Source of the DNA: Fibrobacteraceae bacterium
Lineage (GTDB): Bacteria; Fibrobacterota; Fibrobacteria; Fibrobacterales; Fibrobacteraceae
DNA: 55,639 bases
Direction of reading: 5' to 3'
Assembly (NCBI GenBank): GCA_017631885.1
Contig: JAGBSH010000001.1
Location: forward strand, 1-55,639
Part shown: one piece after another, positions 10,226 to 18,681 of the stretch
Layout of the letters: each line of letters begins with the position of its first letter
How positions within the stretch are numbered: the first letter of the stretch is position 1
The notes under the pieces: generated by a model
What the model was told of the DNA's origin: nothing
The model's input: the letters and a program-made list of their open reading frames with translations, nothing else
Databases searched by the model: none
Made by a program: the position numbers and the translations under genes

Positions 10226-12688
10226 TTAGCGAATTTGAAGTCTTTTGGTCACTACATTTGAATTAGAATAAGCTCTGACAATGTATGTTCCTGCTTGGAG
10301 AGATTCCAAAGAAACACTACCAGAAACTTGTCTAAAGACTCGTAATGGGCGACCTTGCATATCAAAAATTTCTACTGTTGCAATTCCACCAGCAATAGCC
10401 AAAGTTCTTGAATTCAAAGAAATCTGAATTGAAGAAACTTGTGGACGGAAATTATCAATAGCTGAAGGTTGGTCAGGACTTACTGGCGTTCCGGTTGAAG
10501 TTGTTAAAGAAAGATTAGAAAGAGTTAGCTGTTCCCAACGATTGCCTTCCATTTTGAGTTCAAGAGCGGCATTAGGAGTAGATGTAGAAGCACTGAATTC
10601 GCACTTGTAAGATTCAGAACCACCACTCTGAACCGTTACCACATCGCTACAATAAGAAGCAAAGCCAACAGAAACATCCATAGCTGAATTTCCATAAGGC
10701 ATTGCTATATCAAATGACAATACATAACTATTACCTGCATCAATATTACCAAGAACTTTAGTAATAACGCGTTCTGAAGCATAATCATTAGATTGGCCTA
10801 TTGTTATAGAACCGTCTTGATTTTCTTGCAATTGAGTGTTTGATTCCCAATCAGGGGTTGCTACAACTACAGAAGAACTGCTTTGTGGCTGAACCTGTGA
10901 ACTAGAAGAAGGGAAAATTACAGGATTTGAACTGCTTGAAGAAATCGGCTTGGAGCTACTAGAAGAAACAGGTTTAGAACTGCTTGAGGAAACAGGCTTA
11001 GAACTTGAAGAAGAACTTGGTTTTACGCTAGAAGAAGACGATGATGGTGACGGAACTGGAGTAATAGCCATTCCATCGCAACGGACGTCATCGATATACA
11101 AGTAATTGAGTGAAGGCTGTTCACCTTTAATTTCCCAAGTCAATTTATTAACACGCTTTTTAGAAAGCGTAACTTCTTCTGCCCAAGATTCTTGAATAAG
11201 CATATCCCAGGAAATATTCACGGTTGTCCAGGAATCAGAAGCAAGTTTTGTTATTTGATGGTACCCATAATCTTTAACATTTGTATCTTCGGCCTTAAAA
11301 TTATGAGCTGCGCCTTTGTACTTGTAAGAAATGGTATTACAAGAAGAAAGATCATAAGCCGTTTGTGTGGCGTTCAAACCAACGCCTAATGCGACATAAG
11401 GATCGTATTTATTCTCACCTTTAGAAAGTTTAACACCTGTAAGACCAGCCACATATTTGGTAGAATTTCCAGATGTTGAACCTGCAAGAACTACATCATA
11501 ACCATCTTTATCATTTGCTTTATTGGTAAATGAAGAAGCACCTTTATCACCTGCATCAGTATAAGCATACCATTCGCCACCAGTATAAGCGTAATTATCT
11601 CCATCTTCAAAATCATCGATATAATTTGTTTTACCTGACGGCAAAGCACTTGAAGAAGATTGCGCTACAGAAGAACTACTTTGAATTGGTGTGCCTGAAC
11701 ATGCTGTGTAAGATTTAGGCAATTTAGAGAAAATATTTGTATTAACCCAATTTCCACTTTCTGAATAATTCCAAGCACTACCATTGAAATAAGAAGCGCC
11801 TTCACTTTTATTAGAAACAGACCAGTTTGCGCCAGAGAGTTTGTGATCGTTCATCCAATTAAGCCAAGTTGAAGAATTTCCACTTACACTTCCACCGCCA
11901 TCGGCATTTACAGTTCCCCATTCAGAAACAAACACAGAAAGCCCTGAATTCATTGCAGAAACCGCATTAGCGCCTTCTTTTCCTGTTGAATGAGTGCCCG
12001 CATAAAAATGGAAAGTATAAGCTACGTTTTTATCGTTAATTGGGTTACTTGCAGCTTCATTTGGATATTGGTCCCAACTACGATTGCCTACAACAATAAG
12101 GTTATCTGAATATTGACGAATGGTTGAAATTACCTGGTCTGCATAATTCTTAATTGTGGACCAATCTTGTGAAGTGGGTTCGTTAAAAATTTCAAAAATA
12201 ACGTTGTCGTATTTACCCCATTTTTCTGCCATGTATTTAAAGAAAGTTTTGGCATTATTCACATTTTCATTTGCCTTATGAGAATGGTAATCAATAATCA
12301 CATAAATGTCATTATCGATAGCAGCCTGGACAACTGTATTCATTAAACCCTGATAACGACTGGTGTTTGTGAAATAGTTTCCAGCGCCCCAATCTTCATC
12401 AACCCCCATAGCCGCACGGATAATCTGAATATTCTGTCTGGATACAAGACCAGAAACATAATCTGCGGTCCAGAACGGAGCACCGACATCATCCGCTATG
12501 CTCCAAAAAAGGCTCATGCCTTGAACTTGAACTTCGTTACCAGAAGAAACACCTTTACAAGAGCCATAAATTTGACCCTTGCCACTTGAATTTTTACCAG
12601 CCTGAAGCTGACCATAGGCACTTACTGGCCCAACACGACTTGCTGCAAAAGCAAAGCAAACCAATACAAACAAACAAACCTTTTTCAC
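10226..12688 (-). CDS. Secreted GH5 endoglucanase with two carbohydrate-binding-like domains and a type IX-like sorting domain
   Basis: An 820-residue modular cellulase. Residues 1-24 form a signal peptide. Residues ~45-325 are a GH5 (subfamily 2-like) catalytic domain with the acid/base in IFEIFNEP (Glu170) and the nucleophile in VFVSEWG (Glu256). A first Ser-rich linker leads to a CBM11-like beta-sandwich (about 354-540, NYIDDFEDGD to IDDVRCDG). A repeated Pro/Ser linker (about 545-608) leads to a CBM4/9-like domain (about 611-732). The last 70 residues (VEIFDMQGRPL to RLQIR) look like a Por/type IX secretion sorting domain. It would cut beta-1,4-glucans outside the cell. It is a single-gene unit with its own terminator. 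Confidence 0.93.
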   Translation of the reverse strand: MKKVCLFVLVCFAFAASRVGPVSAYGQLQAGKNSSGKGQIYGSCKGVSSGNEVQVQGMSLFWSIADDVGAPFWTADYVSGLVSRQNIQIIRAAMGVDEDWGAGNYFTNTSRYQGLMNTVVQAAIDNDIYVIIDYHSHKANENVNNAKTFFKYMAEKWGKYDNVIFEIFNEPTSQDWSTIKNYADQVISTIRQYSDNLIVVGNRSWDQYPNEAASNPINDKNVAYTFHFYAGTHSTGKEGANAVSAMNSGLSVFVSEWGTVNADGGGSVSGNSSTWLNWMNDHKLSGANWSVSNKSEGASYFNGSAWNYSESGNWVNTNIFSKLPKSYTACSGTPIQSSSSVAQSSSSALPSGKTNYIDDFEDGDNYAYTGGEWYAYTDAGDKGASSFTNKANDKDGYDVVLAGSTSGNSTKYVAGLTGVKLSKGENKYDPYVALGVGLNATQTAYDLSSCNTISYKYKGAAHNFKAEDTNVKDYGYHQITKLASDSWTTVNISWDMLIQESWAEEVTLSKKRVNKLTWEIKGEQPSLNYLYIDDVRCDGMAITPVPSPSSSSSSVKPSSSSSSKPVSSSSSKPVSSSSSKPISSSSSNPVIFPSSSSQVQPQSSSSVVVATPDWESNTQLQENQDGSITIGQSNDYASERVITKVLGNIDAGNSYVLSFDIAMPYGNSAMDVSVGFASYCSDVVTVQSGGSESYKCEFSASTSTPNAALELKMEGNRWEQLTLSNLSLTTSTGTPVSPDQPSAIDNFRPQVSSIQISLNSRTLAIAGGIATVEIFDMQGRPLRVFRQVSGSVSLESLQAGTYIVRAYSNSNVVTKRLQIR

Positions 12689-12928
12689 AAAAATCCCTAG
12701 AAAAAAAGTTAAATCCGCCTAAAAGATATATTCTATTTGTTATTCTTTCTTGAAAAAATCAGTTTACAAAAGAGAATGTGTTCTCTTACTGTTCTCAAAA
12801 AAGTCTTAAAATCCTTTAAATTTTCACTTATTCAAGGATTCAATATTTTTCCAATAATCTTGTAATAAATTTGAAAGTTTCTTTAAATGTGCGTTATCTC
12901 ACACTTTTTAAATGTGTGTACAAAAAAT

Positions 12929-13840
12929 TTATTTTCTAAAAGCATTTACAAATAACTTAACATGCAATCTAGCTTTTATGCGTTTATCTTGTTTGAAAAT
13001 TCCAAGCAAAGAAAAAGAAAGTATCCGCACCCCACTGCGAACCATGCGGAAAAGTTTGGAAAGTAAAGCCCCTTTTAAACCAAAATGCTTTTTATAAAAA
13101 TAATATTGCGAAGAATCATGTTGTAAACTTTGCGACAAAGAACTTTTAGCAGAAGCGCCACCTAAATGAGTTAAATGACTTTCAGAATTCATATAGAAAA
13201 CATAGCCTGATTGTTTTGCACGATAAGCAAAATCGGTGTCTTCATAGTACATGAAAAAATTTTCATCAAACATTCCAATTTGTTCAAATGCACTAGCTTT
13301 CATCATTAGGCAAACACCATTCATCCAATCATTTTGTAAAAAAGATGTTGAAGGAATCGTGTTTAACTTGCCATGAAGAATTTCATCTGCTTTTTTTACG
13401 CTACGAAACGCATTAGAAAAAAATTGCCACGGCGAAAGAAAACAATAATCATTTCTTTGAATGCTCCCATCAGAATTAAAGACTTTTGGAGCCATTATGA
13501 CTTTATTTTGATTTTCATTAAATGAATTTTTCAAGATTTCAAGCGTTTCAGGAGCTAGTAATGTATCATTATTTAAAAAACAAACCAAATCAAAGGATTC
13601 TGTTTCGTTAGCTTTTTTAAACGCATAGTTATTAGCAAAACCAAAACCTTTATTTGCTTTTAATTCATAAACTTCTACAAATGGAAATTCTTCCTTTACT
13701 TTTTCTGGCGTATTATCAGAACTTCCATTATCCGCAATAACAATTTTCCATTCTGATGAGGATAAATTTTGCAAGCAGAAAAGGCAATTTCTGGTGAAAG
13801 CAAAACCATTATAAGTCACTAAAATCAAAAGATTTCTCAT
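12929..13840 (-). CDS. Family 2 glycosyltransferase
   Basis: A 303-residue GT2 enzyme of the rhamnosyltransferase-like type. The GT-A fold is visible: LLILVTYNGF at the N-terminus, IADNGSSDNT with the nucleotide-binding Asp, NKGFGFANNYA, CFLNNDTLL with the DxD-like metal site (NND), and GVCLMMKASAFEQIGMFDENFFMYYEDTDF in the acceptor region. No transmembrane helix is obvious, so it is probably cytoplasmic or membrane-associated. It overlaps the upstream GT4 gene by four bases (ATGA) and ends the long TonB operon. The sugar and acceptor cannot be told from the sequence; surface polysaccharide assembly is likely. Confidence 0.88.
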   Translation of the reverse strand: MRNLLILVTYNGFAFTRNCLFCLQNLSSSEWKIVIADNGSSDNTPEKVKEEFPFVEVYELKANKGFGFANNYAFKKANETESFDLVCFLNNDTLLAPETLEILKNSFNENQNKVIMAPKVFNSDGSIQRNDYCFLSPWQFFSNAFRSVKKADEILHGKLNTIPSTSFLQNDWMNGVCLMMKASAFEQIGMFDENFFMYYEDTDFAYRAKQSGYVFYMNSESHLTHLGGASAKSSLSQSLQHDSSQYYFYKKHFGLKGALLSKLFRMVRSGVRILSFSLLGIFKQDKRIKARLHVKLFVNAFRK

Positions 13841-14934
13841 GATTTAGGCCTCGCACAACTTTCAAACACAGAAAGCATTTTTTTTGCGGTATTTTCCCAC
13901 GAATACTTTTCAAGAATTTTCTGACGTTCTTCTAATTCCTTTTCTGTATAAAAAGAAAGTGAAGAATTCTGATACAATTTTTCTAAGCTATTGGCTAAAG
14001 AAGTTTCTGATTCTGGCGAAAAATAAATTCCTAGTTTTCCTAGAATTTCTTGCATTGGAGAATTTTCAGATGTAAATACTCGCGCTTTTGCATTCAAAGC
14101 TTCTAAAACAGGCAAACCAAAACCTTCATAAAGCGATGGGAATACAAATGCTTTTGTTGTGGCATAAAGATGTTCTAATTTTTCTTTGCTTAAAAAGCCC
14201 AGAATTTCAACAGATTCACGAATTGAAGAATTTTCTAATGCACTTCTAAATGCTTTATTTTTCCAACCAGCGGGGCCCGCAATTTTTAGTTTCGGAGAAT
14301 AGCCTTTTTCTTTTAAAATTTCTAGAGCACGTAAAAGCGTTTTTAAATTTTTCCTTGGTTCTAAACTGCCTGTAAAAAGTAAAAAATCTTCTTTTGCTTT
14401 TGGTTCTTTTTCTATTGAAGCAACAATCCCGTTATCAATTACATGTATTTTTTCTTTGGCAATTCCTGAAAAGAAATGACTTAATTCTTTTGCAGTAAAA
14501 TCAGAAACACAAACTAAAGCATCGGAACGTAAAATAGAGCGGCTACCATAATGTTCGGTAATGGTTCGGACAGAACGTTTCATCGTTTTAGGATAACGCC
14601 TGTAAGCAAAATCATGGACAGTCAATACTTTTTTTACACCTGAAAGTTTTTTTAGAAAAATGGTTTGCTCTGGCCCCCAAAATACATCTATTTTATAATC
14701 TTTTACATAATGAGGTAATTCGTATTGTTGCCAGAGAATTCCAGGCAATTTAGAAGGTGTTACAACTAAATTAAAATTTTCATTTTTTAATTTATATGAA
14801 ATCGGTGATGGAGAAAAAAGAAAATACGTGTTTTCAGAATCAAGTTTTTGCAAAGCATCAAGAAGGTTTTCTAGATAAACCTTTATTCCGGCAGAATTTT
14901 TCCGCAAATGCTTTACATCTATACCTATACGCAT
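13837..14934 (-). CDS. Family 4 glycosyltransferase (GT-B)
   Basis: A 365-residue group 1 glycosyltransferase. It has the N-terminal IGIDVKHLRKNSAGIKVY segment, the linker region LTVHDFAYRRYP, the start of the second Rossmann domain at FLLFTGSLEPRKNLKTLL, and the donor-site motif KAFVFPSLYEGFGLPVLEAL with the E-x7-E pair. The length is normal for GT4. It probably adds a sugar from an NDP donor to a lipid-linked or surface glycan. It lies 16 bases after the helical protein gene and overlaps the GT2 gene, so the two transferases probably act in the same pathway. Confidence 0.9.
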   Translation of the reverse strand: MRIGIDVKHLRKNSAGIKVYLENLLDALQKLDSENTYFLFSPSPISYKLKNENFNLVVTPSKLPGILWQQYELPHYVKDYKIDVFWGPEQTIFLKKLSGVKKVLTVHDFAYRRYPKTMKRSVRTITEHYGSRSILRSDALVCVSDFTAKELSHFFSGIAKEKIHVIDNGIVASIEKEPKAKEDFLLFTGSLEPRKNLKTLLRALEILKEKGYSPKLKIAGPAGWKNKAFRSALENSSIRESVEILGFLSKEKLEHLYATTKAFVFPSLYEGFGLPVLEALNAKARVFTSENSPMQEILGKLGIYFSPESETSLANSLEKLYQNSSLSFYTEKELEERQKILEKYSWENTAKKMLSVFESCARPKS

Positions 14935-14950
14935 AAAAATCTCTAAAAAA

Positions 14951-16042
14951 TTATTCTCTTAAATCTTCCGGTTCTTCAACAATCCATTCTCGTATTCTAG
15001 CCGCTAATTTGTCAGCGCCTTTATCTTCTAGTTCTTCAACTAAAACAGATAAAGTTTCTGCCGGCAAAGTGGTTAATTGTTCATCTCCTTTTTGGTTAAG
15101 ATAAACTTCTAAACATTCTATTTCATTAAACGCTACTAATATTTGTAAAAAGCCAACAGAAATATTCGTTCCCGAATGGTATTTTATGTAATTATCTAAT
15201 AATGCGCTTCGTCTTTCAATGCTTACAATAGAACAAAGTTTCCCTAAATGCATTTCTTTTGGGAATCTTTCATAAAGTTCTTCGGCTAAAGCAATCATTT
15301 CTGATTTACGGTTTTCCACTTCAAGAACGGCTATACGCAAATCCAAGAAATCTTCTAAATCTTCAGCTTGTGGTAAAGTAACAGCACCTAGTAAACGTTT
15401 TGTACTAGCAATGTCTTTTGCCGTTAGGCAGAAATTAGCAATATCTAAAAGTGTAGAATTTGAACGATCTGGATCTTGCAAAAGTCTTGCTCGCTCATAA
15501 ATTTCTGTATTTTGCACACAATCAGCCATATCACATAACGCTTCTAAAACAGATTCTGCATTTTCTAAGTTATGCGTTTCTACTGTTTCTAAAATTTCTT
15601 CAAAGAGTGGTGTTAAACGTTCTTTAGGCAAAAAGTTTTCGACCATTAAAAAAACAGCTGATCGGCCATCTTCTCCAGTATGGTTTAAAGCCAAATCATG
15701 GACAAGCGCAGCTAAATATTCTTTATTTTCAAATGTTTCAGCTTCTTCAACAAAATAACTTGCCATATCTGTATAAAGTTCTGCGAAATCTTCATAATCA
15801 AATTCGGCTAAAATGCCATCCGTATTTAAAAATCTTGCTAAAAGTTCAAGCTTTACTTCTGGATTTTCAATAGAATCTATTAACTCTACTTGTTTTTCTA
15901 ACAATTCAAACAAGCGATCTTCATTATGGCAAAACAGGTGACGCCCTTCGCGAATATCACACAGGGTTTTACGAACCAATTCGTCTGTTGACAAGGCAAG
16001 TTTTTCAGAAGACGGCGTTTTCCAGACTTTCTTTTTTTTCAT
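14951..16042 (-). CDS. Acidic all-helical protein of unknown function
   Basis: A 363-residue soluble protein without signal peptide or membrane segments. It is rich in Glu and Leu and looks like a solenoid of helix pairs (for example LFELLEKQVELIDSIENPEVKLELLARFL and later ENRKSEMIALAEELYERFP), so a TPR- or HEAT-like scaffold is possible. I do not recognise the family. It starts one base after the stop of the TPR gene and is followed 16 bases later by two glycosyltransferases, so it belongs to the TonB-type operon. A cytoplasmic scaffold or regulator is only a guess. Confidence 0.6.
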   Translation of the reverse strand: MKKKKVWKTPSSEKLALSTDELVRKTLCDIREGRHLFCHNEDRLFELLEKQVELIDSIENPEVKLELLARFLNTDGILAEFDYEDFAELYTDMASYFVEEAETFENKEYLAALVHDLALNHTGEDGRSAVFLMVENFLPKERLTPLFEEILETVETHNLENAESVLEALCDMADCVQNTEIYERARLLQDPDRSNSTLLDIANFCLTAKDIASTKRLLGAVTLPQAEDLEDFLDLRIAVLEVENRKSEMIALAEELYERFPKEMHLGKLCSIVSIERRSALLDNYIKYHSGTNISVGFLQILVAFNEIECLEVYLNQKGDEQLTTLPAETLSVLVEELEDKGADKLAARIREWIVEEPEDLRE

Positions 16043-16043
16043 T

Positions 16044-17015
16044 TTAACGTTTCTCCCTTATTCTGCGATAAAGAGAATCTGCTTTAGCCTCTTCACCTGC
16101 ATTATACCAAATATGACCCACATTTTCTGCACCAAGACGCCCTTGAGAAGCTCCTAGTTTCCATGCAGACAAATAATTTTCAAAAGCTTCATCATAGCGT
16201 TTCTGTGAAAAATAAATTTGTCCAATATCTACATATAAATCTGCTTTACCTGCTTTATAGCGTAAGCCGTCTTCTAATGTAAAAAGAGCCATCCAAGGTT
16301 CGCCAGCATTCACATACATTTGGGCTAAATAACGCCTAGCTGAAACATTTTCTGGCATCATCAACAAGCCATTTTCCATTGAATGCAAGGCTTTTTTGGT
16401 AGAATCCATTTCCGTATAAAAATGAGAAAGTGTAAAATGCACATCGGCGCCTGCAGTGGCAGTAAATTGCAATGCTTTCTGAAGCGTGATAATTGCATTT
16501 TCATAATCGCCTAATTTTTCATAAACGTCTGCTAAACCATACCAAGCATCCATTCTATCAGGATTCAAATACAAAGTCCTTTCATAATGCCTTTCAGCAT
16601 TCGTATAATCATTAGCTCGCAAATAACATTCTGCAAGTGCAAAATGTAAATGATCCGTATCTTCGCCAAGCTCAATAGCTCTGCCATAAGACGCAATAGC
16701 CATGCCAATATCACCACCGATATAATAAAGGTCACCAAGTAAAATCCAAGCTCGTTTAAAATCGGGTAAAAGTTCTACTGCTCGCCTATAAGCTACTAAA
16801 GCCACAGATGGTCTTTTTAACTGAACAAGAGCATTGCCTAAATTGAACCACGCAAAAGGTTCATAACGCCCTTCATCAATGGCCGCTCTATAAAACGGAA
16901 CCGATTCTTTATATTTTCCTTCATCATAAAGTGAATTGGCTTTTGCAAAATAATCTTCTGCAAAAATAAAACCACACGCACACAAAATGAATAACAATAC
17001 TTTTTTAACGGACAA
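16044..17015 (-). CDS. TPR-repeat protein of a TonB2-type system
   Basis: A 323-residue protein with a signal peptide (VLLFILCACGFIFAEDYF), so it is probably periplasmic or envelope-bound. At least seven tetratricopeptide repeats follow (for example PFAWFNLGNALVQLKRPSVALVAYRRAVEL and AWYGLADVYEKLGDYENAII). It overlaps tonB by 11 bases. In the Vibrio TonB2 clusters the gene after tonB2 also encodes a TPR protein (VC1543 type), so this position is meaningful. The repeats probably bind a partner of the energy-transducing complex. The ATG start gives a proper signal peptide. Confidence 0.8.
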   Translation of the reverse strand: MSVKKVLLFILCACGFIFAEDYFAKANSLYDEGKYKESVPFYRAAIDEGRYEPFAWFNLGNALVQLKRPSVALVAYRRAVELLPDFKRAWILLGDLYYIGGDIGMAIASYGRAIELGEDTDHLHFALAECYLRANDYTNAERHYERTLYLNPDRMDAWYGLADVYEKLGDYENAIITLQKALQFTATAGADVHFTLSHFYTEMDSTKKALHSMENGLLMMPENVSARRYLAQMYVNAGEPWMALFTLEDGLRYKAGKADLYVDIGQIYFSQKRYDEAFENYLSAWKLGASQGRLGAENVGHIWYNAGEEAKADSLYRRIREKR

Positions 17016-17643
17016 AATTAAACTCCTTTGTTGCTTTTTGAGCCACTGGATAAGAGCCTAATTTTGCAGGTTCAAATTTCCATTCGCGAACAGCTTTCAC
17101 TGCTTCTACTTCAAAACCATAACCAGGTGGATTAACACTTAATACATCAACAGAAGAAACATTTCCATGTACATCTATAACAAGTAAAACTTTTACAGTT
17201 CCGGCAATTCCCGCTTTTTTAGCACGTTCAGGGTAAACTGGATTCATTTCTCGTAAAACTTTTGCTTGTTCATCAACTTCGCCAGCCTCATACACTACAT
17301 TTTCTGCAGCCCCTAAAGCCACACCAACTCCTTCACCACCTTCTCCATGAGCTAAAGAAAGGTCCATTTTAAAACCTTTTGCTCTTGAAGCTCCTGTACT
17401 ACGCGTAGCTTTAAAGGAATTAGGTTGCACAATCATCCGAAGCGATTTTTTTTGAGTTTCTTGTTTTTTTTCTTGTACATTGTATTCAACTTCTGTTAGT
17501 TCTGTTATTTCCGTTTTCTTTTTTTCGCCTCTATCAAAGAAAAGAGTATTTAAAACTGGAACAGCAAAAAAGAACACTACATTTATTATAAATGCAAGTA
17601 AAAGAATAAAAAGGAACCGGAATATTTTTGTGCAAATAGACAC
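17005..17643 (-). CDS. tonB: TonB energy-transducer protein
   Basis: A 212-residue protein with a short cytoplasmic start, one membrane anchor (FRFLFILLLAFIINVVFFFAVP) and a charged periplasmic spacer without the long Pro-rich stretch of E. coli TonB. It ends in a TonB domain (about residues 135-212), with YPERAKKAGIAGTVKVLLVID and VREWKFEPA as landmarks. It carries energy from the ExbB/ExbD motor to outer-membrane receptors. Its ATG overlaps the exbD stop by one base, and it is followed by the TPR gene. The short spacer resembles TonB2-type proteins. Confidence 0.9.
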   Translation of the reverse strand: MSICTKIFRFLFILLLAFIINVVFFFAVPVLNTLFFDRGEKKKTEITELTEVEYNVQEKKQETQKKSLRMIVQPNSFKATRSTGASRAKGFKMDLSLAHGEGGEGVGVALGAAENVVYEAGEVDEQAKVLREMNPVYPERAKKAGIAGTVKVLLVIDVHGNVSSVDVLSVNPPGYGFEVEAVKAVREWKFEPAKLGSYPVAQKATKEFNFVR

Positions 17644-18047
17644 TATTCCCCTTCCTCCGCAGAAATAGATACTTTGCGAACTTTAGCAATATTACATTCA
17701 TCTAAAACATCAACAATTGCACCAGATGGAGCATCTCTATCTGAGACAATAATCACCGGTCTATCTGGAGATTCAGCCATCATTTGTTTTAAAATGGTTT
17801 GTAATGAAGACAAATTCACTTGTGTTTCATTTATATGAACGGTTCCCTGGCGCGTAATTCCAATCAGTATAGATTCTTTCGCTAATTCCTTTGCTGAACT
17901 AGCCTTTGGCTTTGTTACATCAATTCCTGTTTCTCTTGTAAATGTTGAAGTAACAATAAAGAAAATCAACAAGATGAACACCATATCCATCATAGGAGAA
18001 ATATCGATAAAACTTTCACGACGTGTTCGTTTTTTTATAAAACTCAT
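17643..18047 (-). CDS. exbD: ExbD/TolR biopolymer-transport protein
   Basis: A 134-residue inner-membrane protein with one N-terminal membrane helix and a periplasmic domain. The segment DISPMMDMVFILLIFFIVTSTF contains the conserved Asp of the ExbD/TolR proton path (MMDMVF). The C-terminal half (VIIVSDRDAPSGAIVDVLDECN) is the usual ExbD fold. It overlaps exbB by four bases (ATGA) and tonB by one base. It forms the proton-driven motor with the ExbB-like proteins encoded upstream. Confidence 0.93.
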   Translation of the reverse strand: MSFIKKRTRRESFIDISPMMDMVFILLIFFIVTSTFTRETGIDVTKPKASSAKELAKESILIGITRQGTVHINETQVNLSSLQTILKQMMAESPDRPVIIVSDRDAPSGAIVDVLDECNIAKVRKVSISAEEGE

Positions 18048-18673
18048 TTTTGATTCTCCAACAAAACAGATTGCAGTTTTAAAATTTCACTCCAAATATT
18101 TTGTTCCATGTGCTCAATACGAGAAGACAAATAATTATAAGCAAGCATTAAAGGAAACGCTACTAATAACCCAGCTTGCGTAGTAAGTAAAGCTTCTGAA
18201 ATACCATCCGCCAAAAGAACTGGATTGCCAAAACCAAACATTTCAATTATTTCAAATGTGTGTACCATTCCAGAAACCGTTCCTAGAAGCCCTAATAACG
18301 GAGCAACCGCTGCCGCCACCGAAATAGAACGCATTGATTTAGAAAGTTCTAATGAAATTTTATGTTGCAAAGCTTCTAAATGCGATTCTATAAAAGTTTC
18401 TCCACGATTGGCATTTTGAAAAATAATGTTTCCAAGCAAAGCAAAATAAGTTTTCTTTTTTTTCTGTAGATAAGTTTTTGCAGCTTCAAGACCTTGAGCA
18501 TTGAATATTTTCCAAAAATGTTCTGGAGAAATTTTAGATAATTGTCTGTAAACCAAGTAACGTTCAAGCATAAGAAACCAAGCATACCACCCTAGACAAA
18601 AAATAGGGATTAATACCCAGCCACCTCGAGAAGCCAAATTCAAAACTGATTCTATAACAGACAACAAATTCAA
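18044..18673 (-). CDS. exbB: ExbB/TolQ/MotA-family motor protein (ExbB2-like)
   Basis: A 209-residue inner-membrane protein of the MotA/TolQ/ExbB family with three membrane segments: one near the start (WVLIPIFCLGWYAWFLML) and two in the C-terminal half (SISVAAAVAPLLGLLGTVSGMV and ALLTTQAGLLVAFPLMLAY). The family signature of small residues in GLLGTVSGM and the Thr in TTQAGL are present. It is the short ExbB of the cluster and follows the long ExbB-like gene by eight bases. It overlaps exbD by four bases. Confidence 0.92.
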   Translation of the reverse strand: MNLLSVIESVLNLASRGGWVLIPIFCLGWYAWFLMLERYLVYRQLSKISPEHFWKIFNAQGLEAAKTYLQKKKKTYFALLGNIIFQNANRGETFIESHLEALQHKISLELSKSMRSISVAAAVAPLLGLLGTVSGMVHTFEIIEMFGFGNPVLLADGISEALLTTQAGLLVAFPLMLAYNYLSSRIEHMEQNIWSEILKLQSVLLENQK

Positions 18674-18681
18674 ACTAGCCT

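Noticed and set aside
10890-11050. Repetitive DNA resembling a small CRISPR-like array
   Set aside because: It encodes the Pro/Ser linker of the GH5 enzyme in frame; units are short, contiguous and without spacers.
12700-12928. Possible RNA gene or promoter between the GH5 and GT2 genes
   Set aside because: Only AT-rich runs and short imperfect repeats are seen; nothing fits a known RNA or a convincing promoter.
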